Shown here: one piece after another, positions 34,601-48,500 of the stretch | Position numbering within the stretch: the stretch's first letter is position 1 | How the letters are laid out: the number at the start of each line of letters is the position of its first letter | Assembly: GCA_030278955.1 (NCBI GenBank) | Contig: JAOANR010000002.1 | Coordinates: 1,736,001 to 1,800,000 of the forward strand | Source of the DNA: Hygrophila difformis | Lineage: Eukaryota > Streptophyta > Magnoliopsida > Lamiales > Acanthaceae | Length of the DNA: 64,000 bases | Reading direction: 5' to 3' | Notes under the pieces: model-generated | Seen by the model: the letters and a program-made list of their open reading frames with translations, nothing else | Database searches by the model: none | Told to the model about the DNA's origin: nothing | Made by a program: the position numbers and the translations under genes

Positions 34601-37600
34601 GCACGACGGATCGCACGACCCGCCCGGACCGAAGTCCAGGCGAAGTCGGCGCGGTGGCCGCGCGGTGAAGTGGCTTTAGCGCGCCACGACCGCGCCACTT
34701 CACAGATTCATTTGTTGCGTGAATCTCTCGCCCGAACGCGGATTTTTCGACTTTCGGTTGAACATCTCTCGACTCCAGACTTTTAGGTCGGTTGTGGACG
34801 CCCTAGGGATTAAGAATTCTATAAATAAGCCCCTTGGGAGCCCCAAACAAGTTTACAAAACCCTACAATCTTCTATACGTTCGAAACCCTAAATTCGGAG
34901 TCGACGGAAAGCACCAAACGGAGGCAGCAGCTTTGGACGAAAATCCAAGGTCTCCAAACGTTGTGGTAAGCTCTAGTCCAATAAATCTTTTCACGTTTCA
35001 ATCCGAAAACGGATTCTAACTTCGGTTCTTTTCTTTCTACACCCCGTATCGAATCTAGATCGTAGAACCCGACGAACGGAGAGGAGAAACGGTGATCTGG
35101 AAGCCACGCCTCCGAACTAGACATTCCCGACGTTCATAGACACTGTAAGTTAACCTTACATGGTTTTGGGAGATTTTAAAACATTCGAAACCTAAAAGAT
35201 TCAACAAGAACCATAAATCTGTCCACTTTTGTTTTTCTACCGACGTAACAGATTTAGTGAATTTTTCCGACCCTTAAAACGAACTCAAACGGAAAAACTT
35301 AAAACATGAAAAACATTCCTAAGACTTAGACCTAGCTACTGTAAAAATTTGGGAATTTTTGGAGTTGATTTGATATGTGAAAACCCGTTGAAACCGAACT
35401 ATTTGATTCTAGATCTTGAAATCTTGGACAGAACTTAGGAATGATCTTGATCACGTTTTTGACATAGGATCTAGGCTGTTTTAGATCTTTGGCCGAACAT
35501 GAAAGTTGTAGATAAATGTCTTAAGATGATCCCTGTCAAATTTCATTAAATTTGGAGTTGAATTGATATGGTAGAATTTGAAATCTTTAAACTGTGACAC
35601 ATTAAACTCGGACAGAATTTTTCTTATGCGAAAATTGGTGATTTTGACCTACTTAGGTATCTTGGATCGAAAAAGTTAAAACACGAAAGTTGTAGATCTT
35701 GATGTTTCCGAGTCAGATATGAAATGTTGGAATTTTTGGAATTAAATTTGATTTTAGACGAATTTTAGAGTAAACTGTGATTTACCGAAATGAAATCTTG
35801 GAATCTTGTTGAAACATGGAATTAACCTTTAGGGTTGAGATGAGTTGAGATATAACCGAGTCAAATCTTGATATCTTGTGAAAACGGTGAAATTAGCCTT
35901 TAAGGTTTAAAGGATTGGGAATTCCTTTGAAATAAAATACACATTGAAATATAATGCTTGCCGAAAGGCAATTGAAATATCCTGCTTGCCGAAAGGCAAT
36001 TGAAATATCTTGCTTGCCGAAAGGCAATTGAAATATCCTGCTTGCCGAAAGGCAATTGAAATATCTTGCTTGCCGAAAGGCAATTGAAATATCTTGCTTG
36101 ACGAAAGGCAATTGAAATATACTGCTTGCCGGAAGGCAATTGAAATATAAAACTTGCCGAATGGAAATTGAAATATAAACTTGAAACATGAGACATGAGA
36201 TATGAAACTAGGAGACTCGAAAATTGTTCCTTTTGGATTATGCTTTTAAATTACGTCCTATAATTATATTGCTTTGCAAATTATATTTATGATCTTATGA
36301 AATCTCTATCCTTTAAATTATGCCATTTAATTATTGTTAGATAAATAAGTTAAATTATGTGGTGTTGTGCACATGTTTTCTTTAAATATTAAATAATGGC
36401 TTTGAAACCCCATAGTTATGTATGTGTTAACTTACTCAGCACGTAGTGCTGACCAAAACCATATTTTCTTTTTCTTTTTCTTCCAGAGTTGAGAATTATG
36501 CATCGTCATATACATACACGGGAAGCTTGGGATGATATATTATTTGAATTTTTGTATTAGACTAGATCTTGCATGAACGGGACTGTTAACCCGTGATTAG
36601 GCCATGTTGGCCCTATATTTAAATTCCGCTGCGATACATATATGTAAATATTATTTTTCCGCTGCAACTTTGATGTATTATTTTAAAATTATATATGAAT
36701 GGGTTGTTTGAATGTTTTAAATACTGAAAAACCATAGCCTTGCATCTCTTTAGCAAGCTTGGAGAAACCGTGTCTTGCTAAGGAGGTGTGGCGGTGACAT
36801 CCCGACCTGGGTGACCAAAAACCGGGGTGTTACAAGGTGGTATCAGAGCCCGGAATATTTTTAAACCTATTATTATTTTTAAACTATTATTTTTAAACCA
36901 TTATTATTTTTAAATTATTATTTAAGCCCAAATTATTATTTTGAAAGTTTCCTAGTCCAAATCATTTTAAGCCCAAATGATAATTATTTTTGACCTAATA
37001 TAGAGGTCCGATGATTTTAACTATTATTTTAAATTTTAAAGCGTTCATTCCATGGAAATGAATTTTTACTTTTAAAACCCATGGAAGTTCGAGAAAATAT
37101 ATATATATACATAGTGCATGAATTATTTTGGGGGGAAGTCATCATTTGCATGTGCATACTGCATTGCCTAAACTTATAGAACTTAGAAGCGTGATACATT
37201 CTAACTTAGATCTCTTGCTACACCTAGATAACTTAGAGGCTTGACATCAAATTAGGAATGCTAACTAGAGACTGATCTTGCCTTAGTTCTAGATCGCGTT
37301 CATCTAAGCGCACGCCTAAGCATAACAACTCTCGGCCTTAGCCATTCCTATCCTTGTACGAATTAGAAAATTTCCTTATGTGGAACAATAAAAATCAAGT
37401 CTTTATTAGAACACTCTTTATTCCAAAAATCTTGTTTGGATTTCCAAACAACAAATCCGAAAATTTGAAATTTGAAATTTACGAAACGTCTTGTTCGAGC
37501 GATCTATCTAAACTCTACACGTTATAACAGAAAATGGCGCCTAGGAGGAAACCAGGGAAGGTGAGTCCAAACGGCACTGACGCTAACCTTTCCAACACGC

Positions 37601-40600
37601 CCAACAACAGTGAAAGTCCTCAGAACCTAGGAGAGCAAGTGCCTCAAGCGCCCAATAATATGGAAGCACGTTTAAAAACGATAGAGGGATTCCTAGTAGC
37701 ATTAGGAAATGCGGAGGTGCATAGGACACCTGCAGCAGTAACTCCGCCCGTCGCTCAAACCAACTATCTAGCGTTGGTGAATCCCTATCAACCACCACGT
37801 TATGATGGGCAGGAGGATCCCGCCAAACTAGAGGGGTGGATCCGTACATTTGATAAGCTCTTGGATGCTATCAAATGTCCTGATGAGGCAAAGACACGAG
37901 TAGCAACCTACTACTTAGGAGGCGAAGCCGATGAGTGGTGGCAAGACCTCCAGAGGAATTTAGAGGAAGCTGAAGAAGCTTATTCATGGACTAAACTTAA
38001 GGAGGATTTAAGGGACCAATTCTACCCCATGAGCACCAAGGCGGCAATGTACGAAGATTTTTTATCACTGAAGCAAGAGGGACGGACGGTGCAGGAGTAT
38101 TACACCCGGTTTAAGGAGTTGGTACGATTTGCTACGAGGATAGTACCAACCGACTCTGACAAGGCTCAGAAATTTGAGATGGGTCTGAACCTTAGTATCC
38201 GGGAGATACTTGCAGTAGGACAATTCACGAACCTGCAGACGGTTTATGATCGTGCGGTAGCGGTTGCACGAGTCCAAGGACTGAAACGGAAATCGGTAGA
38301 TGAGGCTAACCAAGGACCACAAGGAGAATACAAGGTGGATGAGGACCATTTCGACGGAAACTCGAAAGGACAACATCAAAATGACAATGGGGAGAAAAAG
38401 GGGATAGTCTTCAACCATTGTGACTATGCGTCACCATGTCCAAAGTGTGGTAAACCGCATTATGCGAGAGGATGCCCTCAGCCTGGAGCATGCCTTCGAT
38501 GTGGTCGACATGGTCATCAGCTGCGTGATTGCCGGACACGGAAAGAGAACATTGACAAGAGAGAGGATGTGACTACTCGACTTAAGAAACCACGCAACCC
38601 AGATGGTCAAGGTGGCAACAACCAACGGCACCAGTACCATCAGAATAAAGACCAAAACCCGAAACCTCTTGAGAGTACTGAATATGCAGTTATGGGGACA
38701 TAACTGGAGTCCTAAGGGGGAGAGGATGTGATACCCCGTAATAAAGTAGTTGCATTATTTTTTTTAGTTGGCTCGACAATATGTATCCCGAATAAAATTT
38801 TGAACTACGTTATGGCTTGATCCCTTTACCGGGTACGTAGGCAGCTTAGAAGTTTTAATTCTAAGTTCAGTCACAACATAATAAAACAAACACAAGACCT
38901 TAGCACGAGACGAGAAAAGCCGAAACACAACTTCGAGGACGAAGTTGATTCTTAAGGAGGGTAGACTGTAATACCCGAGAATTTTCCAACATAAAATAAA
39001 ACAATAATTAAATAAATAAATAATAAATAAAATAAATAGTATAAATAAATAAACAAATCCAGCAAATAAAAGAAATAAATAAAGATAAGGAAATGAGAAA
39101 GGAGATTTTTACTTAGAAGGGAATTAAAGGAATTTAATTCAATAAAAGGATGGATAAATGGTACACCAAAACCCGACACTAATGAACTCGAGTATTCGAG
39201 TCCAAAACATCCAATTAGACTGAGAATAAAATTAGAGAGAAAGTATGAACCCGAATATACCCCGGAAATCGAAATTCGGGAGCATAGAGGGATAGAAACC
39301 CGAAAGAGAGGCGGAAAAGCACGACGGATCGCACGACCCGCCCGGACCGAAGTCCAGGCGAAGTCGGCGTGGTGGCCGCGCGGTGAAGTGGCTTTAGCGC
39401 GCCATGACCGCGCCACTTCACAGATTCGTTTGTTGCGTGAATCTCTCGCCCGAACGTGGATTTTTCGACTTTTAGGTCGGTTGTGGATGCCCTAGGGATT
39501 AAGAATTCTATAAATAAGCCCCTTGGGAGCCCCAAACAAGTTTACAAAACCCTACAATCTTCTATACGTTCGAAACCCTAAATTCGGAGTCGACGGAAAG
39601 CACCAAACGGAGGCAGCAGCTTTGGACGAAAATCCAAGGTCTCCAAACGTTGTGGTAAGCTCTAGTCCAATAAATCTTTTCACGTTTCAATCCGAAAACG
39701 GATTCTAACTTCGGTTCTTTTCTTTCTACACCCCGTATCGAATCTAGATCGTAGAACCCGACGAACGGAGAGGAGAAACGGTGATCTGGAAGCCACGCCT
39801 CCGAACTAGACATTCCCGACGTTCATAGACACTGTAAGTTAACCTTACATGGTTTTGGGAGATTTTAAAACATTCGAAACCTAAAAGATTCAACAAGAAC
39901 CATAAATCTGTCCACTTTTGTTTTTCTACCGACGCAACAGATTTGGTGAATTTTTCCGACCCTTAAAACGAACTCAAACGGAAAAACGTAAAACATAAAA
40001 AACGTTCCTAAGACTTAGACCTAGCTACTGTAAAAATTTGGGAATTTTTGGAGCTGATTTGATATGTGAAAACCCGTTGAAACCGAACGGTTTGATTCTA
40101 GATCTTGAAATCTTGGACAGAACTTAGGAATGATCTTGATCACGTTTTTGACATAGGATCTAGGCTGTTTTAGATCTTTGGCCGAACATGAAAGTTGTAG
40201 ATAAATGTCTCAAGATGATCCCTGTCAAATTTCATTAAATTTGGAGTTGAATTGATATGGTAGAATTTGAAATCTTTAAACTGTGACACATTAAACTCGG
40301 ACAGAATTTTTCTTATGCGAAAATTGGTGATTTTGACCTACTTAGGTATCTCCGATCGAAAAAGTTAAAACACGAAAGTTGTAGATCTTGATGTTTCCGA
40401 GTCAGATATGAAATTTTGGAATTTTTGGAATTAAATCTGATTTTAGACGAATTTTAGAGTAAACTGTGATTTACCGAAACGAAATCTTGGAATCTTGTTG
40501 AAACATGGAATTAACCTTTAGGGTTGAGATGAGTTGAGATATAACCGAGTCAAATCTTGATATCTTGTGAAAACGGTGAAATTAGCCTTTAAGGTTTAAA

Positions 40601-42520
40601 GGATTGGGAATTCCTTTGAAATAAAATACACATTGAAATATAATGCTTGCCGAAAGGCAATTGAAATATCATGCTTGACGAAAGGCAATTGAAATATCTT
40701 GCTTGCCGAAAGGCAATTGAAATATCCTGCTTGCCGAAAGGCAATTGAAATATCTTACTTGCCGAAAGGCAATTGAAATATCTTGCTTGCCGAAAGGCAA
40801 TTGAAATATACTGCTTGCCGGAAGGCAATTGAAATATAAAACTTGCCGAATGGAAATTGAAATATAAACTTGAAACATGAGACATGAGATATGAAACTAG
40901 GAGACTCGAAAATTGTTCCTTTTGGATTATGCTTTTAAATTACGTCCTATAATTATATTGCTTTGCAACTTATATTTATGATCTTATGAAATCTCTATCC
41001 TTTAAATTATGCCATTTAATTATTGTTAGATAAATAAGTTAAATTATGTGGTGTTGTGCACATGTTTTATTTAAATATTAAATAATGGCTTTGAAACCCC
41101 ATAGTTATGTATGTGTTAACTTACTCAGCACGTAGTGCTGACCAAAACCATATTTTCTTTTTCTTTTTCTTCCAGAGTTGAGAATTATGCATCGTCATAT
41201 GCATACACGGGAAGCTTGGGATGATATATTATTTGAATTTTTGTATTAGACTAGATCTTGCATGAACGGGCCTGTTAACCCGTGATTAGGCCATGTTGGC
41301 CCTATATTTAAATTCCGCTGCGATACATATATGTAAATATTATTTTTCCGCTGCAACTTTGATGTATTATTTTAAAATTATATATGAATGGGCTGTTTGA
41401 ATGTTTTAAATACTGAAAAACCATAGCCTTGCATCTCTTTAGCAAGCTCGGAGAAACCGTGTCTTGCTAGGGAGGTGTGGCGGTGACATCCCGACCTGGG
41501 TGACCAAAAACCGGGGTGTTACACCCTAGCTTTTCGCTTCGTGCCAAAACGGCCGAGGGTGAATGTTATGAGAAACTGTGCCAAAACGGCCAATGAAATA
41601 CTTGAAATACGACACGGCTGCGGCCGCCGGATCACCGGCTATACAAGATACTTACGACACGGCTGCGGCCGCCGGATCACCGGCTATACAAAATATTGAG
41701 AAATGGTTACGTAACGGGGAAATAAAAGATTTAATATTTTTAAGTGTTATATTTATTTATGCATGTCTTTAAATTTTGCATTTAAATTATGTCTTTAAAT
41801 TTCATATCATGACTAGATTGTTATTATGGATTAAATGCATGCTCAAGTACACAATTAAATTATTAATTTTAAATTGATAGATGAATTGTTGTATGCATGC
41901 CTCGGAGTAAAAATTTAACTATTTAATTAAACCTCTTTATACGTGTGTCAAATTATGCTCTTGTGGAAATCCTTGTCTTTTCAAATATGTAATTAAATTA
42001 TTATTAGATGAATAAAATTTAAATCATGTCTTGTATGCATATACTTTTCTTAAATTTAATTAAAGGCTTTGAAACCCCTTGATCATATTAAGTGTTAACT
42101 TACTCAGCACGTTTTTGCTGACCAAACCTTATTTTCCCTTTTTCTTTCAGAGTTGAGGATTATGCATCATCATATGCATACATGGGAATTTTGGGAAGAT
42201 ACATTATTTTAGAACTTGCATGGACGGACCTGTTTAACCCGTGTTTTGGCCATGTTGGCCCAGTATTTAAATTTCCGCTGCATTACAATTATATATATGT
42301 AAATATTACATTCCGCCGCAACTTTGATATTATGATTTTTAAATTATATTATAATGGGCCGTTTGAATATTTTAAATTCTGAAAAACCATAGCCTTGCAT
42401 CTCTTTAGCAAGCTCGGAGAAACCGTGTCTTGCTAGGGAGGTGTGGCGGTGACATCCCGGCCTGGGTTATCAAATCCGGGGTGTTACAAAGTGGTATCAG
42501 AGCCCGGACTATTTTTAAAC

Positions 42521-42578
<58 letters not shown>

Positions 42579-45500
42579 TTTCAACTATTATTTTTAAACC
42601 ATTATTATTTTTAGATTATTATAATCATAGAAGAGCCCAAACTATTATTTTTGAAATTTCCTAGCCCCAAATATTTTTGAGCCCACCTGTTCATTATTTA
42701 CGACCCAATATAGAGGTCCAAGGATTTTAATTACTATTTTAAAGCATTTGTTCAATGGAATAAATTCTTATTTTTAAAACCCATGGAAACTTGAAAAAAA
42801 AAATATATATATATATATAGTGCATTTATTTTTGGGGGGATCATCATGTGCATGTGCATATTGCATTTTCTATACCTTAGATAACTTAGAAGCGAAGTTG
42901 TTCTAACTTAGATCTCTTGCTACACCTAGATAACTTAGACGCTTGACATCAAATTAGGAACGCTAACTAGAGACTGATCTTGCCTTAGTTCTAGATCGCG
43001 TTCATCTAAGCGCACACCTAGAATCTCGGCCTTAGCCATTCCTACCCTTGTACGAATTAGAAAATTTCCTTATGTGGAACAATAAACACCAAGTTTTATT
43101 AAAACACTCTTTATTCCAAAAATCTTGTTTGGTTTCCCAAACAACAAATCTGAAAATTCGAAATCCGAAATTTGAAACCCACGATGCTCTAAACGTGGCC
43201 TTATGGGCGCGCGTTTAACACTTGATCTCATATACAACTTAGCAAATTTCTTGTTCAAGCGATCTATCTAAACTCTGATAAACTAATCTATATACGTTAT
43301 AACAGAAAATGGCAACTAGGAGAAACCCAAGGAAGGTAAGTCCAAACGGCACTGACGCTAACCTCCCCAACGTGGCCAATATCAATGAGACCCCTCAAAA
43401 CCCAGGAGAACAAGTACCTCCTGCCCCCAACAACATGGAAGAACGTCTAAGGACTATGGAGGAAGTCCTTGTAGCATTAGGAAATGCCGAGGTGCATAGG
43501 GCACAAACAGTACCTCCGCCAGTAGCCCGAGTCAACTACTTGGCGTTAGTAAACCCCTACAACCCACCCCATTATGACGGCCAAGAGGATCCGGCCAAGT
43601 TGGAAGGGTGGATCCGTACATTTGATAAGCTCTTGGGTGCTATCAAATGCCCTGATGAGGAGAAGATACACGTAGTGACCTACTACCTAGGAGGCGAAGC
43701 CAATGAGTGGTGGCAAAATCTCCAAGCGAATTCAGAGGAGGATGAAGAAGCCTACACCTGGGAAGAACTTAAGGAAGCTTTGAGGGAAAGATTCTACCCA
43801 CTGAGCATCAAGACTGCGAAGTACGAGGAATTCATCAACTTAAAGCAAGGGGCACAAACGGTGCAAGAATACTACAGCAAATTCAAGGAGCTAGTACGAT
43901 TTGCTACGAGGCTAGTACCAACCGACTCTGACAAGGCCCAGAAATTCGAGATGGGTCTAAACCTTAGTATCCGGGAGATACTTGCAGTAGGACAATTCAC
44001 GAACCTGCAAACGATATATGACCGTGTTGTAGCAATTGCTCGAATCCAGCAATTGAAGCGTAAGGAACTTGGTGAGTCGAGCAAGGACTCGCAAGGACTT
44101 GAGAAGAAGGATCGAAAAGACAACAATAACAACTCTAAGGAAGACAATGGACCTCGAAGGAGGGAAAACAAAGGTCTCAACAATGGAGGAGATGACAACC
44201 GTGGTGCGTTTATACCACGCTGCCCACGATGCAACCATACACATCTGGTGCGCCAATGCCCGAAGCCTGGAACCTGCAATAGGTGCGGCAAGCTTGGTCA
44301 CAAGGCTAGGGGATGTTGAACGCCGGAGGAGGCGATCGAAAAGAGGATAGATTTGGAGAACCTTCAGCAAGGGGAGAGGGACGAGGAACAAGACTAAAAC
44401 CCAAACCCTCTTGAGAATAATGTATAGGCAGTTATGGGGACATAACTGAAGTCCTAAGGGGGAGAGGATGTGATACCCCGTAATAATTTATTTTTGGAGT
44501 TCGACTCGATACGATGTATCCTAAATCATAAATAAACAAATTCAAATTGTTTTGAACTACGTTGTGACTTGATCCCTTCACAGGATACGTAGGCAACTCG
44601 GAAATTTCAATTCTGGGTTCAGTCAAACAATAATCAAACAACAAACAATCAACAATCGAACAATAATTCAATAACACAATATCGCAAAATAATAAAATAA
44701 ACAAAAGGACCCTAACTCTTAGCGCGAGAAAAGCCAAAACACAACTTCGAGGACGAAGTTGATTCTTAAGGGGGGTAGACTGTAATACCCCAGATTTTTA
44801 TCAACGTCCAAAGGAATAAAATTTATTCCGATCAATGTCGAAATATCTCCGAGAAGAAGAAAATAATTTATCACAATAAATTATTGCTCGGAAATGAAAC
44901 GCCGATAGATTCAAAATTCAAAATGGAATAAAAGAGGGAAAGGAAGCCCGAAGACATTCCATGAATTGAGTCAAAATAATTGGAATTAAATTCAAGAAGG
45001 AAAATAATTCTAATTCCAAGAACCCGTGAAGTCGGAAGAAATTTAATTACACAAGTTATTGCACGGGAGTCAAAAGACGACGAATTGGAAGCCGACGAAC
45101 CCGAGACCGACGAACTTAAGATTCAAACATGAAATTCATTTGAGTCGAGATAAATTTAAGATAAGAATTTATGATCCGAGAATGACCCGAAAAATCGAGC
45201 CCGAACGTAGGAGGACAGAAGTCCGAAAGAGAGGAGAAAAGGCCCGACGGGATCGCACGGCCCAGTTCGAACGCACGGCCCAGACCAGGCCGCGCGCCCT
45301 CCGGGCGGTTTTTGGCTAGAAACCGCGCCAACCCCACGCCACCAAGACAGCAGCTGCCAATTGCGCGATTTCGGGGATTTCTTGCCATATTTCGAACCCC
45401 CGACTTTGGAAACCCAATCCCAGATGGGGGAAAGGCTATTAGGACGATGGGGGGTGATTTTCCACCCCCATAATCAGTCTCCCAAGTTTATCCACCACTC

Positions 45501-48500
45501 TCAAACTCTCCCAAAGCAAAACACCCACCCGACGACTTTCCGGTGACCTTCCGACGAGTTTCCGGCGACCGACGACGACCAAGGAAGAGTGTAGATCATC
45601 GATTACAGTCCTTGAATCATTGGTAAGTCGTCCATAGGTTTTTGTTTAAGTTTTCGATGCCCGAAAATCCGATCTAACCTTAGACTTTTGCTTTCGGATT
45701 CGGATTGTGGACGTTGGAAGAGAAAATCGACTTGAGGAGATTCGTTCGTGACATCCCGTGGATTCCGGACGACCCCGTGACCTCTTAGATATCATCCCCA
45801 CTGTAAGTTAATACTTACTTGGTTTTGGGTGACTTAAAATGCAATCAAACATATGGATTTAATAACTCTAAAATCTGTCAACACGAAAAACCCTCGGCGC
45901 AACAATTTTGTGTGAATTTTTGGAACCCATAAAACTGCTCAAACGAGAAAACTTAAAACATCAAAAACGTTCCTAAGACATAGATCTAGTTCGTGTAAAA
46001 TTTTCATAATTTTTCATTGCGTTTTGATATCCGAAAATGGCCGAGAACCAACCTGCCTTGAGAGTCGAACTTGAAACTGTGACAGATTTGAAATCGAACC
46101 AAAACCCCCATTTCGAGAGTTCAAACTGAAAAACGCAAAACTAGAATTTTAATTCTAACACATAAATCTAGGTTGTGTAAAAATTTCAGACATTTTCATT
46201 GATGTTTGCTATCTCAAATCGCATAGAATATAAACTATTTTGACAACACGTTTTCCAAATCTGCCTGTGAACATGACCGAACTTGATGAGCCTGTTTCAA
46301 TATTTTCTAGTTCGATTTGATCTTTGCAATCTAAATGAAAGTTGTAGATAATCATGTCTAGTATATATGTTTAAAATTTCAGAATTATTGGAGTCCATTT
46401 GATATGTCAAAAAGTCGATGTTCTTTGTGTTAAAACTGCCACCGGACAGTGAACTATTTTTGCATTAAACTCAATTTTTGACATGTTTCCTCAACTTATT
46501 TCGAAAAAGTTAAAACACAAAAGTTGTTTGTTAGGGTGTTTTTGATATACTGTGAAAATACCAGAATTTTTGGACTTGAAATGAATTTTTGAATTAAAAG
46601 GGCGTAAACTGTGACGTCAAATGATTTTAAATCGAAGAGATTTTGAAATATCGAAACAAACGGTCAAGACCTTGAAATACGATATATCTATACTTTTGAA
46701 AAATCCCGTTACACTAAATTAAAACATATGAGATACTTAGCTATGTAGGGGGTGAGTGCTCGATAGAGTGCCCCTCTAGCTTTTCGCATCGTGCCTAGAC
46801 GGACGAGTGTGACCTATGTAGGGGGTGAGTGCTCGATGGAGTGCCCCTCTAGCTTTTCGCTTCGTGCCAAAACGGCCGAGGGTGAATGTTATGAGAAACT
46901 GTGCCAAAACGGCCAATGAAATACTTGAAATACGACACGGCTGCGGCCGCCGGATCACCGGCTATACAAGATACTTACGACACGGCTGCGGCCGCCGGAT
47001 CACCGGCTATACAAAATATTGAGAAATGGTTACGTAACGGGGAAATAAAAGATTTAATATTTTTAAGTGTTATATTTATTTATGCATGTCTTTAAATTTT
47101 GCATTTAAATTATGTCTTTAAATTTCATATCATGACTAGATTGTTATTATGGATTAAATGCATGCTCAAGTACACAATTAAATTATTAATTTTAAATTGA
47201 TAGATGAATTGTTGTATGCATGCCTCGGAGTAAAAATTTAACTATTTAATTAAACCTCTTTATACGTGTGTTAAATTATGCTCTTGTGGAAATCCTTGTC
47301 TTTTCAAATATGTAATTAAATTATTATTAGATGAATAAAATTTAAATCATGTCTTGTATGCATATACTTTTCTTAAATTTAATTAAAGGCTTTGAAACCC
47401 CTTGATCATATTAAGTGTTAACTTACTCAGCACGTTTTTGCTGACCAAACCATATTTTCCCTTTTTCTTTTAGAGTTGAGGATTATGCATCATCATATGC
47501 ATACATGGGAATTTTGGGAAGATACATTATTTTAGAACTTGCATGGACGGGCCTGTTTAACCCGTGTTTTGGCCATGTTGGCCCAGTATTTAAATTTCCG
47601 CTGCATTACAATTATATATATGTAAATATTACATTCCGCTGCAACTTTGATATTATGATTTTTAAATTATATTATAATGGGCCGTTTGAATATTTTAAAT
47701 TCTGAAAAACCATAGCCTTGCATCTCTTTAGCAAGCTCGGAGAAACCGTGTCTTGCTAGGGAGGTGTGGCGGTGACATCCCGGCCTGGGTTATCAAATCC
47801 GGGGTGTTACACCGGTGTAGTGCGAATCCCCTGCGCCGCGCACAACCCACAGATGAGGTGAACATGGGTAATCACCCTACTCCCTCGTCCTCTCCGCATA
47901 CCCCGCAAGTTGTCCTCGATGCAAGCTCCTACATTCACCCTACCGTCTCGCGCGATAAAGCAAATGGTCTCGTAGACGTGATCCAGGACAATGTGGCTCC
48001 GGGTGATCGGCCGGACGCGCCCTAACCACAGCTGAGCAAGCTCTCGCCAAGGGGAGTCCATCGTCGTCAAATGAAGCTCATGACTGTGCTCGAGCTGAGG
48101 AGGCACTATGGTGCATAAGGTGTTCCACGCAGGAGCAAGAACACGTCCCTCAGGCTGTGGGCGAAATACGCCATCGTCGGGCAAGCCAAAATAGACATTG
48201 ATCGCCCGAGTACTAAAGTCGAGATAGCGACCACGGACCCATACCCGGGATAGGTCGTCACCCTCCCCGAGACCGCCAATGTTGGCGATAACCTCCATAG
48301 CCAGATAGCCGGAGGCAACACCCTCGGGATGTTGTGCCAGACCGGTCCACTGCAGATGCTCCAAGACTGCACTGACCCTGTCATCGCCCAGATGAAGAGG
48401 ATATATGCCTCTCTCAGGGACGTAAGCCCTGTTTCGACGAAGCTCGTCGAAATAAAAGTCCTGGGCAGCCCTCGTCCTAAACCGGAACCTGTCGTGCCGG

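Larger units (their letters stand above)
34249..36834 (+). repeat. 5' LTR of element C
   Basis: 2586 bp, TGTAATACC(T)GAG...GGGGTGTTACA. TATA box at 34820, GTAAG donors at 34967 and 35145, GNRA-hairpin array at 35958-36172, acceptor at 36485-36486. The first 2 kb is unlike A and D, while the U5 end is shared with them. Confidence 0.95.
34249..41523 (+). mobile_element. LTR retrotransposon C, gag-only, complete with TSD
   Basis: 5' LTR 34249-36834, internal 36835-38966, 3' LTR 38967-41523, flanked by CCCTA (34244-34248 and 41524-41528). Its gag is a single open frame and its LTRs are almost identical, so it is the youngest element here, as the nesting requires. No pol domains. Structure after gag is as in A and D. 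Confidence 0.97.
32107..42488 (+). repeat. 5' LTR of element D, split by element C
   Basis: 32107-34248 plus 41529-42488, about 3100 bp when C and one CCCTA copy are removed, against 3031 bp for the 3' LTR. The excess of about 71 bp equals one unit of the 72-bp repeat in which C inserted. Confidence 0.95.
32107..47811 (+). mobile_element. LTR retrotransposon D, gag-only, complete with TSD, hosting C
   Basis: 5' LTR 32107-42488 (interrupted by C), internal 42489-44780, 3' LTR 44781-47811, flanked by CCGGT (32102-32106 and 47812-47816). It sits inside the antisense ORF of B. It has PBS, one gag gene, the VMGT-type pol scar, LTR-head fragment and polypurine tract. Same LTR family as A at both ends, but with different arrays in the middle. 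Confidence 0.95.

Noticed and set aside
35893..36196. Long minus-strand frames of repeated FNCLSASxIFQLPFGKQD-type units in LTR C
   Set aside because: They are the 28-bp hairpin array read in frames that lack stops; the repeats are palindromic DNA, not a protein.
43872..44391. Minus-strand ORFs opposite gag in D (and in A and C)
   Set aside because: They are shadows of gag codon usage on the other strand.
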